A stretch of DNA of 64,000 nt from assembly GCA_024690965.1 (NCBI GenBank), contig JAILOG010000011.1, positions 1-64,000 of the forward strand, read 5' to 3'. Both the position numbers and the translations under genes were made by a program. A model generated the notes under the pieces. That model did not search any database and was not told where the DNA came from. It saw nothing but the letters and a program-made list of their open reading frames with translations. This document shows positions 27,986 through 36,975 of the stretch, piece by piece. The stretch comes from Clostridiales bacterium. GTDB taxonomy: Bacteria > Bacillota > Clostridia > Oscillospirales > Acutalibacteraceae. The number at the start of each line of letters is the position of its first letter. Position 1 is the first letter of the stretch.

Positions 27986-29473
27986 TCAATTGTTAATAAT
28001 ATATAATTCTCCTTCTCCGCTGGTCATATTGTAACCGTCCTTTTCGTTACCGCAATAAACAGCAGACAATAATTCATCGGTGGAGCAGGTAAAATACATT
28101 CCGTCCGGCTTGCAATAAAGCGACTGAACATTTTCAGCCACAAGCTCGGGTGTTCCTGAGACGAACTTATAAAGCGCGTTGTTTGACAGATAAAACACGG
28201 TATTGTTTTCGCCTATTTGTACCAGATCTGCGTTCTCCGACACAAAGAAGCTTTGTCCGTTTTGATACACATAAAGCTTTCGATCATTTGTGATATATGC
28301 AACCTTTTTTTCGTTATTTGACACGTAAAACACATTTACATTATCGGAAATTGTATTAATATCAGGGTTTTCTTTTATTCTTGAAGAACACAGACTGCTG
28401 TTGTCATCTATATAATAAACACGGCTCGAGTCTTTGTTAAGATAGTAGTTTTCGTAAAATGTGTTCAGCCTTATTGTTGAATATCTTGATTGTTGCTCAT
28501 CATATGATGATGTTAATTTAAATATGTTGTTTGCGCCGTCGTAATACAGACAGTCAAACAAAGTGCCGACTCCCACAAAGATGGTGTTGCTGTTTACTGT
28601 TGCCGCGGCGTGACCGTGCGGTGTTATAAGCGAGACTTTGTTGCTGCTTATGCGTCTTGCTTCGCTGCCGTTTTCTGAAATATACATCTTTTCTTCCGAG
28701 CAAAACATTATTTGATCACAGTTTTCGTTTACAAAAAAGCCTTCGTCTGTTTTTTCATTTATTACAACAGCTTCGGTTGAATTCTTGTAATATAAGGTGT
28801 CGTTTTGAGGGTCATATGCGTATATCTCTCCGTTGTCGCTTATACAAACGGGAATGTATTTTTCAAAAGCTTTTGTTTGAGCTGCTTTGTCAAATATATA
28901 CGTTTCTTTTATTCCTGCTGCGTTTGTCACGGTATATGCGGCATAGTTGCCGTTTGGAGAAACGATATAGCCTAAATCGGCATTTTGAGCGACTTCATAT
29001 CCCTTGCTTTCGTTCAGACAAAAAAGGTTAAGCTTTTTATCCTTTGTGCTGTAAACTATGGCGTTACCTTTAGAGGACAAAAGAAAATCCAAAACATTTT
29101 CGTCTACGGTCAAAAAGTTATTGTCAGAGTACAGATACAAAGTTCCGCCGCCTGTAAGCACTGCGCTCACGTCACCGCTTATCGCTTCTTTTGCGGAGGA
29201 TATGTCGCCGCTTATTTGATTTTCGCTTATTTTTCCGCCCGACAAACCGTAATACCCCAAAGTCTCATAATCATATACAAGCACATTGTGGTTATCGTTG
29301 ACTTGCGAATTTATTGAAAAAATCCCGAACAAAAGATGCAAAACCAAGACTACAGCCACGGTAACAGCCGCGCATATAAGCACTTTAGGCAGAGTAGAGC
29401 TGAGCTTGCTTTCGTTTTTGTCATTTGAATTTATGTCTTCCGCGGTGTTTTCTGAAACTGTTTTTTCTTCCAT
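27986..29473 (-). CDS. Membrane-anchored beta-propeller-like protein of unknown function
   Basis: 495 residues. A short Glu/Asn/Ser-rich cytosolic N-terminus is followed by one membrane segment (about 29-52, LPKVLICAAVTVAVVLVLHLLF) and a large extracytoplasmic part of repeated 40-residue beta units (YVSNNEKKVAYITNDRKLYVYQNG, IGENNTVFYLSNNALYKF), reminiscent of DUF5050-type propellers. There are no catalytic motifs I can name. AAAGGAG precedes the ATG, and it starts 20 bases after rsmG, as the last gene of the mnmE-mnmG-rsmG operon. In many Firmicutes this position is held by noc/parA/parB. Confidence 0.78.
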   Translation of the reverse strand: MEEKTVSENTAEDINSNDKNESKLSSTLPKVLICAAVTVAVVLVLHLLFGIFSINSQVNDNHNVLVYDYETLGYYGLSGGKISENQISGDISSAKEAISGDVSAVLTGGGTLYLYSDNNFLTVDENVLDFLLSSKGNAIVYSTKDKKLNLFCLNESKGYEVAQNADLGYIVSPNGNYAAYTVTNAAGIKETYIFDKAAQTKAFEKYIPVCISDNGEIYAYDPQNDTLYYKNSTEAVVINEKTDEGFFVNENCDQIMFCSEEKMYISENGSEARRISSNKVSLITPHGHAAATVNSNTIFVGVGTLFDCLYYDGANNIFKLTSSYDEQQSRYSTIRLNTFYENYYLNKDSSRVYYIDDNSSLCSSRIKENPDINTISDNVNVFYVSNNEKKVAYITNDRKLYVYQNGQSFFVSENADLVQIGENNTVFYLSNNALYKFVSGTPELVAENVQSLYCKPDGMYFTCSTDELLSAVYCGNEKDGYNMTSGEGELYIINN

Positions 29474-29493
29474 GATTATCGCTCCTTTTGCGT

Positions 29494-30189
29494 TTATAAC
29501 GGTCGCTTTAATATGTTTTTGCTTGTGCGCGGAAAACGTTCGTCTGTTTCGCGCACTTTTTGTATCACAATTATTTTTCTTGTCAAATCTCCGGGCAAAA
29601 CTACGCTTTTTGTTTCTGTCACTTCGGCGCCGAGCAAATCAAGAGCGCTTTTCGCGGCTGAAATCTCGTTTTCCGCTTCCGGACCTTTCATAGCGGCAAA
29701 TATTCCGCCTGCTTTTATAAACGGAACGCACAGTTCAACAAGCACATTAAGTCCTGCCACTGCCCTTGATACGGCAAAGTCGTATTTTTCTCTGTATTCG
29801 GGATCTCTGCCGAGGTCCTCCGCCCTGGCGTGTATGGTTTCTGCCGTCAAATCAAGCTTTTCGAGGGCTTCATCTATAAAACGCAGCCTTTTGCCCAGAC
29901 TGTCAACCATAGTTATTTTCAGAGTTTTATTATATATAAGAAGCGGTACAGAAGGAAATCCCGCACCTGTTCCTATATCTATTATTTTTGATTTGTCCCT
30001 GATATCTAAAGCATTGTAAAGCGATAGGCTGTCTAAAAAGTGCTTTACCGCGATTTCGTCATCGTCTGTTATTGCCGTAAGATTCATTTGTTTATTTTTT
30101 TCTTTTAAAAAATCTGCAAACTTTTCAAACGCCATCAGTTTTTCGTCGGATAGGTTTAAATTATCCTGCAAAACGGATCTTATTGACAT
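29494..30189 (-). CDS. rsmG: 16S rRNA (guanine527-N7)-methyltransferase RsmG
   Basis: RsmG uses SAM to methylate G527 of 16S rRNA. About 231 residues, normal length. The SAM-binding loop DIGTGAGFPSVPL is near residue 75, and SRAVAGLNVLVELC follows. The ATG at 30189 has GGGGAGGGG upstream and shares one base with the mnmG stop (TAATG), so translation is coupled. A longer version reaching 30216 would overlap mnmG and is not preferred. Confidence 0.95.
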   Translation of the reverse strand: MSIRSVLQDNLNLSDEKLMAFEKFADFLKEKNKQMNLTAITDDDEIAVKHFLDSLSLYNALDIRDKSKIIDIGTGAGFPSVPLLIYNKTLKITMVDSLGKRLRFIDEALEKLDLTAETIHARAEDLGRDPEYREKYDFAVSRAVAGLNVLVELCVPFIKAGGIFAAMKGPEAENEISAAKSALDLLGAEVTETKSVVLPGDLTRKIIVIQKVRETDERFPRTSKNILKRPL

Positions 30190-32066
30190 TATCTGCCCCT
30201 CCCCGATGACAGCCATATTATAAGTACAGAAATATCCGCGGGGCTAACGCCGCTTATTCTGGATGCTTGCCCCAGGTTTGCAGGTCTGACTTTGTTAAGC
30301 TTTTCTATCGCTTCAAGTCTGAGCCCTGTTATTGAATTATAATCAATATCAAAAGGCAGATTTTTAGTTTCCAGACGGCGCATTTGCTCAATTTGAGCCT
30401 GCTGTTTATTTATATAGCCCTCATATTTTATCTCGGTTTCCACTTCGCTGAATATTGCTTTATCAAGCGTGGGGCGGTTAACGTCAACTGACTTTAAAGC
30501 TTCATAGCTTAACTGTGGTCTCTTTATCAGCTCAGCAAGGTGAACGCCGGTAGAAACAGGTGATGTTTCACGTGAAACAAGTATCTTATTTAATTCGTCA
30601 CCCGGCGAAATAACTGTTTCTCTTATTCTTTTCATTTCCTGCTTTTTTAATTCCTGTTTATTAAGAAAAGCGTTATATCTCTCCTCAGAGATCAAACCTA
30701 ATTCATATCCCAAAGGCGTCAAACGCGCGTCTGCGTTGTCTTGCCTGAGAATAAGGCGATATTCGCTTCGTGAGGTCATCATTCTGTACGGGTCGCTGCA
30801 GCCCTTTGTTACCAGATCGTCTATCAGCGTGCCGATATATGAGCTCGCCCTATCAAGCACAAAAGGCGGTTTGCCTTTTACTTTAAGCGCGGCGTTTATA
30901 CCCGCAACAAGACCTTGCGCGGCGGCTTCTTCGTAACCCGAGCTTCCGTTAAACTGTCCCGCTCCGTAAAGTCCGGGGAAATCCGTAAATTCAAGTGTAT
31001 TATTCATTTGAACGGGATCAACGCAATCATACTCTATCGCGTATGCCGTTCGCATAATCTGAACATTTTCAAGACCTTTTATCGTTTTGTAAAAGCTTAA
31101 TTGAACATCCTCAGGCAAGGACGAGCTCATACCCTGAAGGTACATCTCTTCCGTGGTTTCTCCGCAAGGTTCAATAAATAATTGGTGACGCGGTTTGTCC
31201 GAAAAGCGCACGATCTTATCTTCAATGCTGGGACAATATCTCGGCCCCGCGCCCTCTATTTTCCCGCTGTAAAGAGGCGAGCGGTGGATATTATCAAGTA
31301 TTACCTGCTTTGTTTTGTCGTTAGTCCAGCTTATGTGGCACATAACCTTGTTTTCGCCTTCACGCAAAAAGCCGTTTTCAAAGCTGAAATGCACAATATC
31401 GTCGTCACCGGGCTGTTCTTCCAGATCTGAAAAATCTATGCTCGATCTAAGTACCCTCGCGGGCGTTCCTGTTTTAAAGCGGCGCAGAGAAAGTCCCAAT
31501 TTTTTAAGCGAGTCACCCAAAAACACAGAAGGGAAAATACCGTCGGGCCCGCTTTCAAAAGAAGTCTCGCCTATAAACACCTTGCCGCTTAAATACGTTC
31601 CCGTGGCAATTATTACACATTTACACTTATGTGTCGCGCCTGTACGCGTTGTTAATACCCAACTGCCGTCGGAAAATTCAAGGTCTGTTATTTCAGCCTG
31701 CTTTAAGTAAAGGTTTTTCTGAAGCTCCAGCTTGTGCTTCATTATATCGGAGTATTTACGCCGGTCAATTTGTCCTCTCAAAGACTGAACAGCAGGCCCC
31801 TTTCCCCTGTTCAGCATACGCATTTGCAAAAGACATTCATCGGCGGTTTTAGCCATTTCTCCGCCGAGCGCGTCAATTTCCCGCACAAGAATACCTTTTG
31901 CCGTGCCGCCGATGGAAGGATTGCACGGACAGTTTCCCACCGCGTCCAAATTAATTGTAAAAACGGCTGTTTTGCACCCTAGACGCGCGCAAGCAAGCCC
32001 TGCTTCAATTCCCGCGTGACCGGCGCCGATTATGCCCACATCATAATTTTCCGAAATATAAGTCAT
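30189..32066 (-). CDS. mnmG: tRNA uridine 5-carboxymethylaminomethyl modification enzyme MnmG (GidA)
   Basis: This is the FAD-dependent partner of MnmE, which adds carboxymethylaminomethyl groups to wobble U34 of tRNA. 625 residues. The N-terminal FAD motif is GAGHAGIEAGLACARLG (near 14-30). The family segments DADECLLQMRMLNRGKGPAVQSLR-type and GLYGAGQFNGSSGYEEAAAQGL are present. A perfect parS palindrome lies within codons for the LVSRETSP stretch. The gap to mnmE is 29 bases, and rsmG overlaps its stop. Confidence 0.97.
   Translation of the reverse strand: MTYISENYDVGIIGAGHAGIEAGLACARLGCKTAVFTINLDAVGNCPCNPSIGGTAKGILVREIDALGGEMAKTADECLLQMRMLNRGKGPAVQSLRGQIDRRKYSDIMKHKLELQKNLYLKQAEITDLEFSDGSWVLTTRTGATHKCKCVIIATGTYLSGKVFIGETSFESGPDGIFPSVFLGDSLKKLGLSLRRFKTGTPARVLRSSIDFSDLEEQPGDDDIVHFSFENGFLREGENKVMCHISWTNDKTKQVILDNIHRSPLYSGKIEGAGPRYCPSIEDKIVRFSDKPRHQLFIEPCGETTEEMYLQGMSSSLPEDVQLSFYKTIKGLENVQIMRTAYAIEYDCVDPVQMNNTLEFTDFPGLYGAGQFNGSSGYEEAAAQGLVAGINAALKVKGKPPFVLDRASSYIGTLIDDLVTKGCSDPYRMMTSRSEYRLILRQDNADARLTPLGYELGLISEERYNAFLNKQELKKQEMKRIRETVISPGDELNKILVSRETSPVSTGVHLAELIKRPQLSYEALKSVDVNRPTLDKAIFSEVETEIKYEGYINKQQAQIEQMRRLETKNLPFDIDYNSITGLRLEAIEKLNKVRPANLGQASRISGVSPADISVLIIWLSSGRGR
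30564..30579. promoter_or_regulatory. parS: parS-like site 2, inside mnmG
   Basis: TGTTTCACGTGAAACA is a perfect 16-base palindrome identical to the core of the ParB (Spo0J) binding site. It lies about 29 kb from oriC, within the expected origin-proximal parS zone. No parA or parB is in the window. Confidence 0.85.
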
Positions 32067-32095
32067 CTTTTCATTTCCTTATCATGGTTACCATA

Positions 32096-33463
32096 TTATT
32101 TGCCTACGCAAAAACGCTCAAATACTTTGTTAACGATTTCCTCCGTTGCGCGCTCTCCCGTTAACGCCAAAAGCTCCTGTATCGCGAATTCTATTGATAC
32201 CGTAACGGCGTCAAGCGTATACCCTGCCTGCAAAGAGTATTTTGCTTCAATTAAAGCTTCAAGTGCGCTTAAAGCAGTGTTTCTTTGCCTCTCTCCTGCC
32301 AAAATGCCCTCGCCCGGATTAAACGCTCCCGTGCTGAAAATATCGTCAAGCGCCGCAATAAGATTATCCGCTCCCTCTTGACTGATTGCGGAGGTATAAA
32401 CGATGTGCTGTATTTTTTGAGAAATGTATTCGCGATCTATTATTTGAGGAAGATCGGATTTATTTATAATGGCAATGCAGTTGTAATTTGATATTTTGTC
32501 GATCAAATGTTTGTCCTCTTCGCTCAGCTTGCCCGATCCGTCAAACACAGCCAAAATAAGCTCGCCGGTGTTTATTTTGTCCAGCGCTTTATCAACGCCT
32601 ATCTTTTCAATAATATCATCTGTAAAACGTATGCCTGCCGTGTCGCTCAAACGCAGTGTATAATTGCCGAGATTCACCGTATCCTCTACAATATCTCTTG
32701 TGGTGCCGGGTATATCGGTAACAATACTTCTCTCGCTTCCGGAAAGCATATTCATAAGTGTTGATTTTCCCACGTTGGGCTTGCCAACTATAACCGTATC
32801 AATGCCTTCGGTGAGAACTCTTCCTCTGTCACATTCGTCTATCAGTGCTTGCAACGCATTTGACGCTTTTTCCACGGCGGTAAATATCTCGTCTTCGTTA
32901 ACGGCGGGTATTTCGTCTTCGGGATAATCTGCCCAAGCCGACAAATGAGCCGCCACAGTAAGCAGATCTTCTTTTACAGACTTCAGCCTTTTGCCGAGCT
33001 TTCCCTCTAAAACGGAATTCGCGGCTTTAAGAGCTGTTTTATTCTTTGCGGAAATTATGTTCATAACGGATTCCGCCTCAAGCAGATCCATTTTTCCGTT
33101 CAAAAAGGCTCGTTTTGTAAATTCGCCCGCCTCGGCAGGATACGCTCCGTTATCAAGTATCGCCCGCAGAATACTTTTTGTAACGTAAACTCCGCCCTGA
33201 CACGATATCTCGATCACATCTTCACCGGTGTAGCTGTGTGGCTTTTTGAATACAAGCATTATTGCCTCTAAATTGTTACCGTTTTCGTCACAAACGTGTC
33301 CGAACGACGCGGTATATCCCGGCATACTGTGTGGGCGTTTTCCGCTTGTTGAAGTAAATACCCTGTCGGCAATATCAAAGGCGTTTTCGCCGCTTATTCT
33401 TATAATACCTACACCGCCCTGTCCTTGTGCGGTGGCGATGGCTGCAATTGTTTTATCGTTCAT
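32096..33463 (-). CDS. mnmE: tRNA modification GTPase MnmE (TrmE)
   Basis: MnmE is a potassium-activated GTPase that works with MnmG on tRNA U34. 455 residues. The N-terminal tetrahydrofolate-binding domain is followed by the G domain from about residue 220 (GKPNVGKST, DTAGIR, NKSD) and the C-terminal FCVGK tail, the conserved CxGK. AGAGGA precedes the ATG. It heads the minus-strand operon mnmE-mnmG-rsmG-propeller protein. Confidence 0.97.
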   Translation of the reverse strand: MNDKTIAAIATAQGQGGVGIIRISGENAFDIADRVFTSTSGKRPHSMPGYTASFGHVCDENGNNLEAIMLVFKKPHSYTGEDVIEISCQGGVYVTKSILRAILDNGAYPAEAGEFTKRAFLNGKMDLLEAESVMNIISAKNKTALKAANSVLEGKLGKRLKSVKEDLLTVAAHLSAWADYPEDEIPAVNEDEIFTAVEKASNALQALIDECDRGRVLTEGIDTVIVGKPNVGKSTLMNMLSGSERSIVTDIPGTTRDIVEDTVNLGNYTLRLSDTAGIRFTDDIIEKIGVDKALDKINTGELILAVFDGSGKLSEEDKHLIDKISNYNCIAIINKSDLPQIIDREYISQKIQHIVYTSAISQEGADNLIAALDDIFSTGAFNPGEGILAGERQRNTALSALEALIEAKYSLQAGYTLDAVTVSIEFAIQELLALTGERATEEIVNKVFERFCVGK

Positions 33464-33563
33464 AATAAATCTGTTCCTCTAATTAAATAATCAGCAAACT
33501 TACCCAGTATGAAACAATTATACTCTCAAATTATATACAAGTCAAATCATTGCATAAAAATAT

Positions 33564-33598
33564 CCCAAAGCCAAGCACAGATGAGCCTGACTTTGGGG
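33564..33598 (-). terminator. Terminator of the BspA/dockerin gene
   Basis: CCCAAAG pairs with CTTTGGG (one mismatch further in). On the minus strand it is followed by ATATTTTTAT, separating the upstream BspA/dockerin gene from mnmE. Confidence 0.75.
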
Positions 33599-33622
33599 TT
33601 ATGTGTATAAAAAGCATAGCTT

Positions 33623-35383
33623 TTAAAGTGATTTTATAAGACCTGCGATAACTCTTTGCAATATTATAACATCGTCCATATTAACAATACCGTTGCTGTC
33701 TGCGTCGGCGACCTTATATTGCATAGGCGACAATTCAATAAGCCTTGCGATGTGTTTTTGAATAAGCACAACGTCCGACATATCGATTTTTCCGTTTAGG
33801 TCCGCGTCGCCTTTATCGTCAAAGCCCGAAGTATACCCGGGAACATCCTGCGCGGAGCTGTATTCGTGAAGCTGTGCGCGTCTCAGATTATCGTTCCCGT
33901 CGTCAATGTAGATCTTGTTCCAGTTAGAAAGCGGACCTCCGTAATATACATCGGATAAATTGTCGCAGCCTTCAAAAGCTGAGTAATCGACAGTCATAAC
34001 GCTTGAGGGCAAAAATACTGTTTTTAAATGTGAGCAGTCTAAAAAAGCGTTGGGCTCTATTTGCCTTATATTTGAAGGTAAAATTGCACACTGAAGCAAT
34101 TCACAATCGCAAAAAGTTAAAGCAGGAATATAGGTTAAGCCCGTACCCAAGTAAACAGAGGTAAGATGATCGCATCCGTTAAATACTCTGCTTTCCATAT
34201 CTGTAACGCTGTCAGGGATAACAATCCTTTCAAGAGAAGCGCACTTGGAGAAAGCTCCTTCGCCTATAAATTGAACGTGTTTGCCCAAATGGATCGTCTT
34301 TAACAATACACATTTCTCAAAGGCCAGTTCACCGATGTATTCAAGCTTGTCACCTATTAATACCAATGTCAGGGCTTTGCAGCAACTGAATGCGCCTTTT
34401 CCTATTTTTTCGGTATTTTTGCCAAGCGAAACATTTTTTAAAGAAGAACATTCGCCGAACGAATACTCTCCCAAATCTGTAAAGTTGTCGGGGAAACAAA
34501 TATCTGTTATGCCGTCGCAATTATAAAAAGCTTTGTCGCCTATTTCTTTCAATGATTCGCCTAATGTGATATCATACAGGCCCGTATTTTGAAAAGCTCC
34601 CTCGCCGATAGATACGACCGTGTCCGGCAGGTCGAGACGAATCAAGCCTTTACACCCCGAAAAAGCGTATTCGCAGATTTCGGTCAAGCTTTCATTATAT
34701 ATAACATCGCTTAGCTGAAAGCATCCCTCAAAAGCATTTGAGCCTATAGAATATACGCTTTCGCCTATTGTTACGCTTTTAAGAGCAGAACAGTCTTTAA
34801 ACGCCTGCGCGCCTATTTTTTTAAGTTTTGCGCCGGTGTTTACGACCTCTAAAGAAGAACACCCCATAAAAGCGCCGTCTCCCATATGATGTACACCGTC
34901 GGGCAATGTTAACGACGAAATTCCCGTGCAGCCGGAAAAGGCGTAACGGTCAACATCAAAAAGAGTTTCGGGGAGACTTAATTCTTTTATACGGGAGCAG
35001 TTCTCAAAAGCATACCAAAATAAGGTTTGCACATTGGAAAAATCAACAAAGCTTATTCCCGTGCAGTTCGCGAACGCGCTTAAGCCTATTTCTTTAACGC
35101 TGGCGGATAGTATGACCGAAGATATTTTTTTGCAGCCTTTGAATGCTTCCTTTCCCACAGATACAACGGGAAAACCGCTTATGCTCCCGGGGATGACAAG
35201 CTCACCCGAAGGCTCCTGCGTGTAACCCGTTACAGTGACGGTTTCTTCGGTTTCATCTACCCTGTATTTAAAAATATCGTAAACTTCATCCTCTGTTTTT
35301 GCCGAAGCGCTTAACGCGGGATGAATAAGCAAAACGGCAAGCAACGCAGACAATATGTAAATGCCGAGCTTTTTCAGCTTCAT
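33623..35383 (-). CDS. Secreted BspA-type LRR protein with dockerin
   Basis: About 586 residues. The signal peptide (1-28, ending LSASA) is followed by about 18 LRR_5 repeats of 23 residues (core IGxxAFxxCxxLxxVxLP) over residues 60-480. A linker with YTSGFDDK leads to a type I dockerin (GDADLNGKIDMSDV and ADADSNGIVNMDDV). The ATG at 35383 has GGGAG 9 bases upstream. BspA-type repeats mediate binding to host or cell-surface proteins in other bacteria. Here the dockerin implies docking on a scaffold. It has a dedicated sigma-A promoter and terminator. Confidence 0.92.
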   Translation of the reverse strand: MKLKKLGIYILSALLAVLLIHPALSASAKTEDEVYDIFKYRVDETEETVTVTGYTQEPSGELVIPGSISGFPVVSVGKEAFKGCKKISSVILSASVKEIGLSAFANCTGISFVDFSNVQTLFWYAFENCSRIKELSLPETLFDVDRYAFSGCTGISSLTLPDGVHHMGDGAFMGCSSLEVVNTGAKLKKIGAQAFKDCSALKSVTIGESVYSIGSNAFEGCFQLSDVIYNESLTEICEYAFSGCKGLIRLDLPDTVVSIGEGAFQNTGLYDITLGESLKEIGDKAFYNCDGITDICFPDNFTDLGEYSFGECSSLKNVSLGKNTEKIGKGAFSCCKALTLVLIGDKLEYIGELAFEKCVLLKTIHLGKHVQFIGEGAFSKCASLERIVIPDSVTDMESRVFNGCDHLTSVYLGTGLTYIPALTFCDCELLQCAILPSNIRQIEPNAFLDCSHLKTVFLPSSVMTVDYSAFEGCDNLSDVYYGGPLSNWNKIYIDDGNDNLRRAQLHEYSSAQDVPGYTSGFDDKGDADLNGKIDMSDVVLIQKHIARLIELSPMQYKVADADSNGIVNMDDVIILQRVIAGLIKSL

Positions 35384-35422
35384 AAGATACAACTCCCAAG
35401 TAAAATGTATTTGCCGGATAAA

Positions 35423-35451
35423 ATTATAAAATAGTATATTTTATTTGTCAA
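35423..35451 (-). promoter_or_regulatory. Promoter of the BspA/dockerin gene
   Basis: On the minus strand TTGACA (35451-35446) and TATAAT (35428-35423) are 17 bases apart, a near-consensus sigma-A promoter. Confidence 0.85.
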
Positions 35452-35602
35452 CAACACAATTTGCTCTAAATCCGCCTGTAATAAGTTGTAATTTATTCAG
35501 GTTGTTTTCACAGCGAGAGTTGTACGATTGGCAATTTATCTAAATGTGTTAAGAATATTTTAGTAAAGTTGCAAAATAAAAGTTACAAAAATAATTTAAA
35601 AG

Positions 35603-35631
35603 TTGCAATCTTGTAATGATTGTGTTACAAT
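35603..35631 (+). promoter_or_regulatory. Promoter of the M23 peptidase gene
   Basis: TTGCAA (35603-35608) and TACAAT (35626-35631) are 17 bases apart, about 34 bases before the ATG. This and the opposite promoter fill most of the 280-base divergent region. Confidence 0.75.
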
Positions 35632-35664
35632 ACCTGCACTGTTTTTATAAGGAGTTGATTGCCC

Positions 35665-36747
35665 ATGCAGAATAAAAACATTTCTGAAATGGTCAATGTT
35701 ATAGTTAAATACATAAAAAATAACAAAAAGGCGGTAACGTCAATGGCGTGCATTGCCGCCATAGTAATAACAAGCTGCGTGGTTTTTGCGCGCAAGCCCG
35801 TTTACTTTGAGTCGGAGAACACGGTTTATTTGGAAAAGCCGGTTGTGTTGAGCGAGAACAAAACGGTAACAGCAGCAGATTTGGTACCTGCTTACGGTGT
35901 ATACATCAACGACGAGCTGGTTGCCGCAGTGGAGGACGCAAGCGATCTGGACGCCTTATTTGAAGAAGTTTTGGCAAGCGCATCTAAAGGCTACACAAAT
36001 GCCAAGGCTGAATTTATAAACACCCCCAAAACGCTGAAAGGCTTATTCGACAAAGAATACGTATATTCCGGGGAAGAGCTTAAAGTAAAAATCGAAAAGG
36101 ATTATTCACAGTATATACAGGTAAGGTCATATGTGACCGTTGAGGTTTCGGTTCCTTACAGAGTAATAACCAAATACGATTCTTCAAAAGACGAAGATTA
36201 TTTTAAAATCAAAAAGGAAGGCAAAGACGGTATAAACAGGGTTACTACCGAGACAGTTTACATAAACGGTGAAAAGCAATCCTCTTCTGTTTTTGAGACA
36301 GAGGTAGTAGAAGAGCCCGTAAACAAAGTGGTTGTAACAGGAAAAACACTTAAAAGCGGTGTTGGCTCAGGCACGTTTGCGTGGCCGAGCGCGTACACTT
36401 ATAATATTTTCAGCGGCTTCGGATACAGAGAAGACGGATACCACGGCGGCATAGACATTAACGATAACGGAATGTACGGCAGCGACATATTGGCAGCCGA
36501 CAGCGGTACTGTTATCACCGCAAGCTACGATGAATACGGCTACGGCCATCACGTAGAGATAGACCACGGTAACGGCTACGTTACACGTTACGCTCACTGC
36601 AGCGATATTTATGTAAGCGTAGGAGAAAAGGTATCTAAAGGAGCTGTTATTGCCGCGGTTGGCTCAACAGGCAACTCGGAAGCTCCCCATTTACACTTTG
36701 AAATAATCGAAAACGGTGTAAGAGTAGACCCAACAATGTTCTTTTAA
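35665..36747 (+). CDS. Membrane-anchored M23 endopeptidase with G5 domain
   Basis: About 360 residues. One N-terminal membrane segment (about 28-45) is followed by a LysM-like or unassigned stretch, a G5 domain (about 150-215, VTVEVSVPYRVITKYD...GINRVTTETVYINGE) and a C-terminal LytM/M23 metallopeptidase (about 240-355). The zinc and catalytic motifs are HGGIDIND, YAHCSDI and HLHFEI. It is predicted to cut peptide cross-links of peptidoglycan. The ATG at 35665 is chosen with GGAG 10 bases upstream. TTG 35659 is an alternative adding two residues. Monocistronic. Confidence 0.92.
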   Translation: MQNKNISEMVNVIVKYIKNNKKAVTSMACIAAIVITSCVVFARKPVYFESENTVYLEKPVVLSENKTVTAADLVPAYGVYINDELVAAVEDASDLDALFEEVLASASKGYTNAKAEFINTPKTLKGLFDKEYVYSGEELKVKIEKDYSQYIQVRSYVTVEVSVPYRVITKYDSSKDEDYFKIKKEGKDGINRVTTETVYINGEKQSSSVFETEVVEEPVNKVVVTGKTLKSGVGSGTFAWPSAYTYNIFSGFGYREDGYHGGIDINDNGMYGSDILAADSGTVITASYDEYGYGHHVEIDHGNGYVTRYAHCSDIYVSVGEKVSKGAVIAAVGSTGNSEAPHLHFEIIENGVRVDPTMFF

Positions 36748-36759
36748 TAAAAACAAAAG

Positions 36760-36792
36760 GCAATCGCGAATATAAAAACGCGGTTGCTTTTT
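36760..36792 (+). terminator. Terminator of the M23 gene
   Basis: The stem GCAATCGCG / CGCGGTTGC (one G-U pair) is followed by TTTTT. Confidence 0.8.
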
Positions 36793-36875
36793 ATATGCGG
36801 TTTAAACTAAAAATCAAATCATTGCCGCAAAACGTGTAAAATTCTGAAACAATAAGATTAAATGCCCTTTTGCTA

Positions 36876-36904
36876 TTGTATTTTCAATAAAATTATATTA
36901 TACT
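36876..36904 (+). promoter_or_regulatory. Promoter upstream of the DHHW-like gene
   Basis: TTGTAT (36876-36881) and TATACT (36899-36904) are 17 bases apart. Transcription would start near 36911. Confidence 0.6.
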
Positions 36905-36922
36905 ATCTACGTAAACTTATTT

Positions 36923-36947
36923 AGAAAGCGAAAGGCTTTCTTTTTTT
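36923..36947 (+). terminator. Terminator-like hairpin in the DHHW gene leader
   Basis: AGAAAGC / GCTTTCT with a 5-base loop is followed by TTTTTT. It lies only about 12 bases after the predicted start of transcription and ahead of the start codon. The preceding gene already has a terminator at 36760, so attenuation or a small leader RNA is possible. Confidence 0.5.
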
Positions 36948-36975
36948 GCTTAATGTGAAGGTGAATTTCAAAAAA

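Noticed and set aside
29286-29693. Long plus-strand frames opposite the propeller protein, rsmG, mnmG and mnmE
   Set aside because: Antisense shadows of genes with strong motifs and proper ribosome binding sites.
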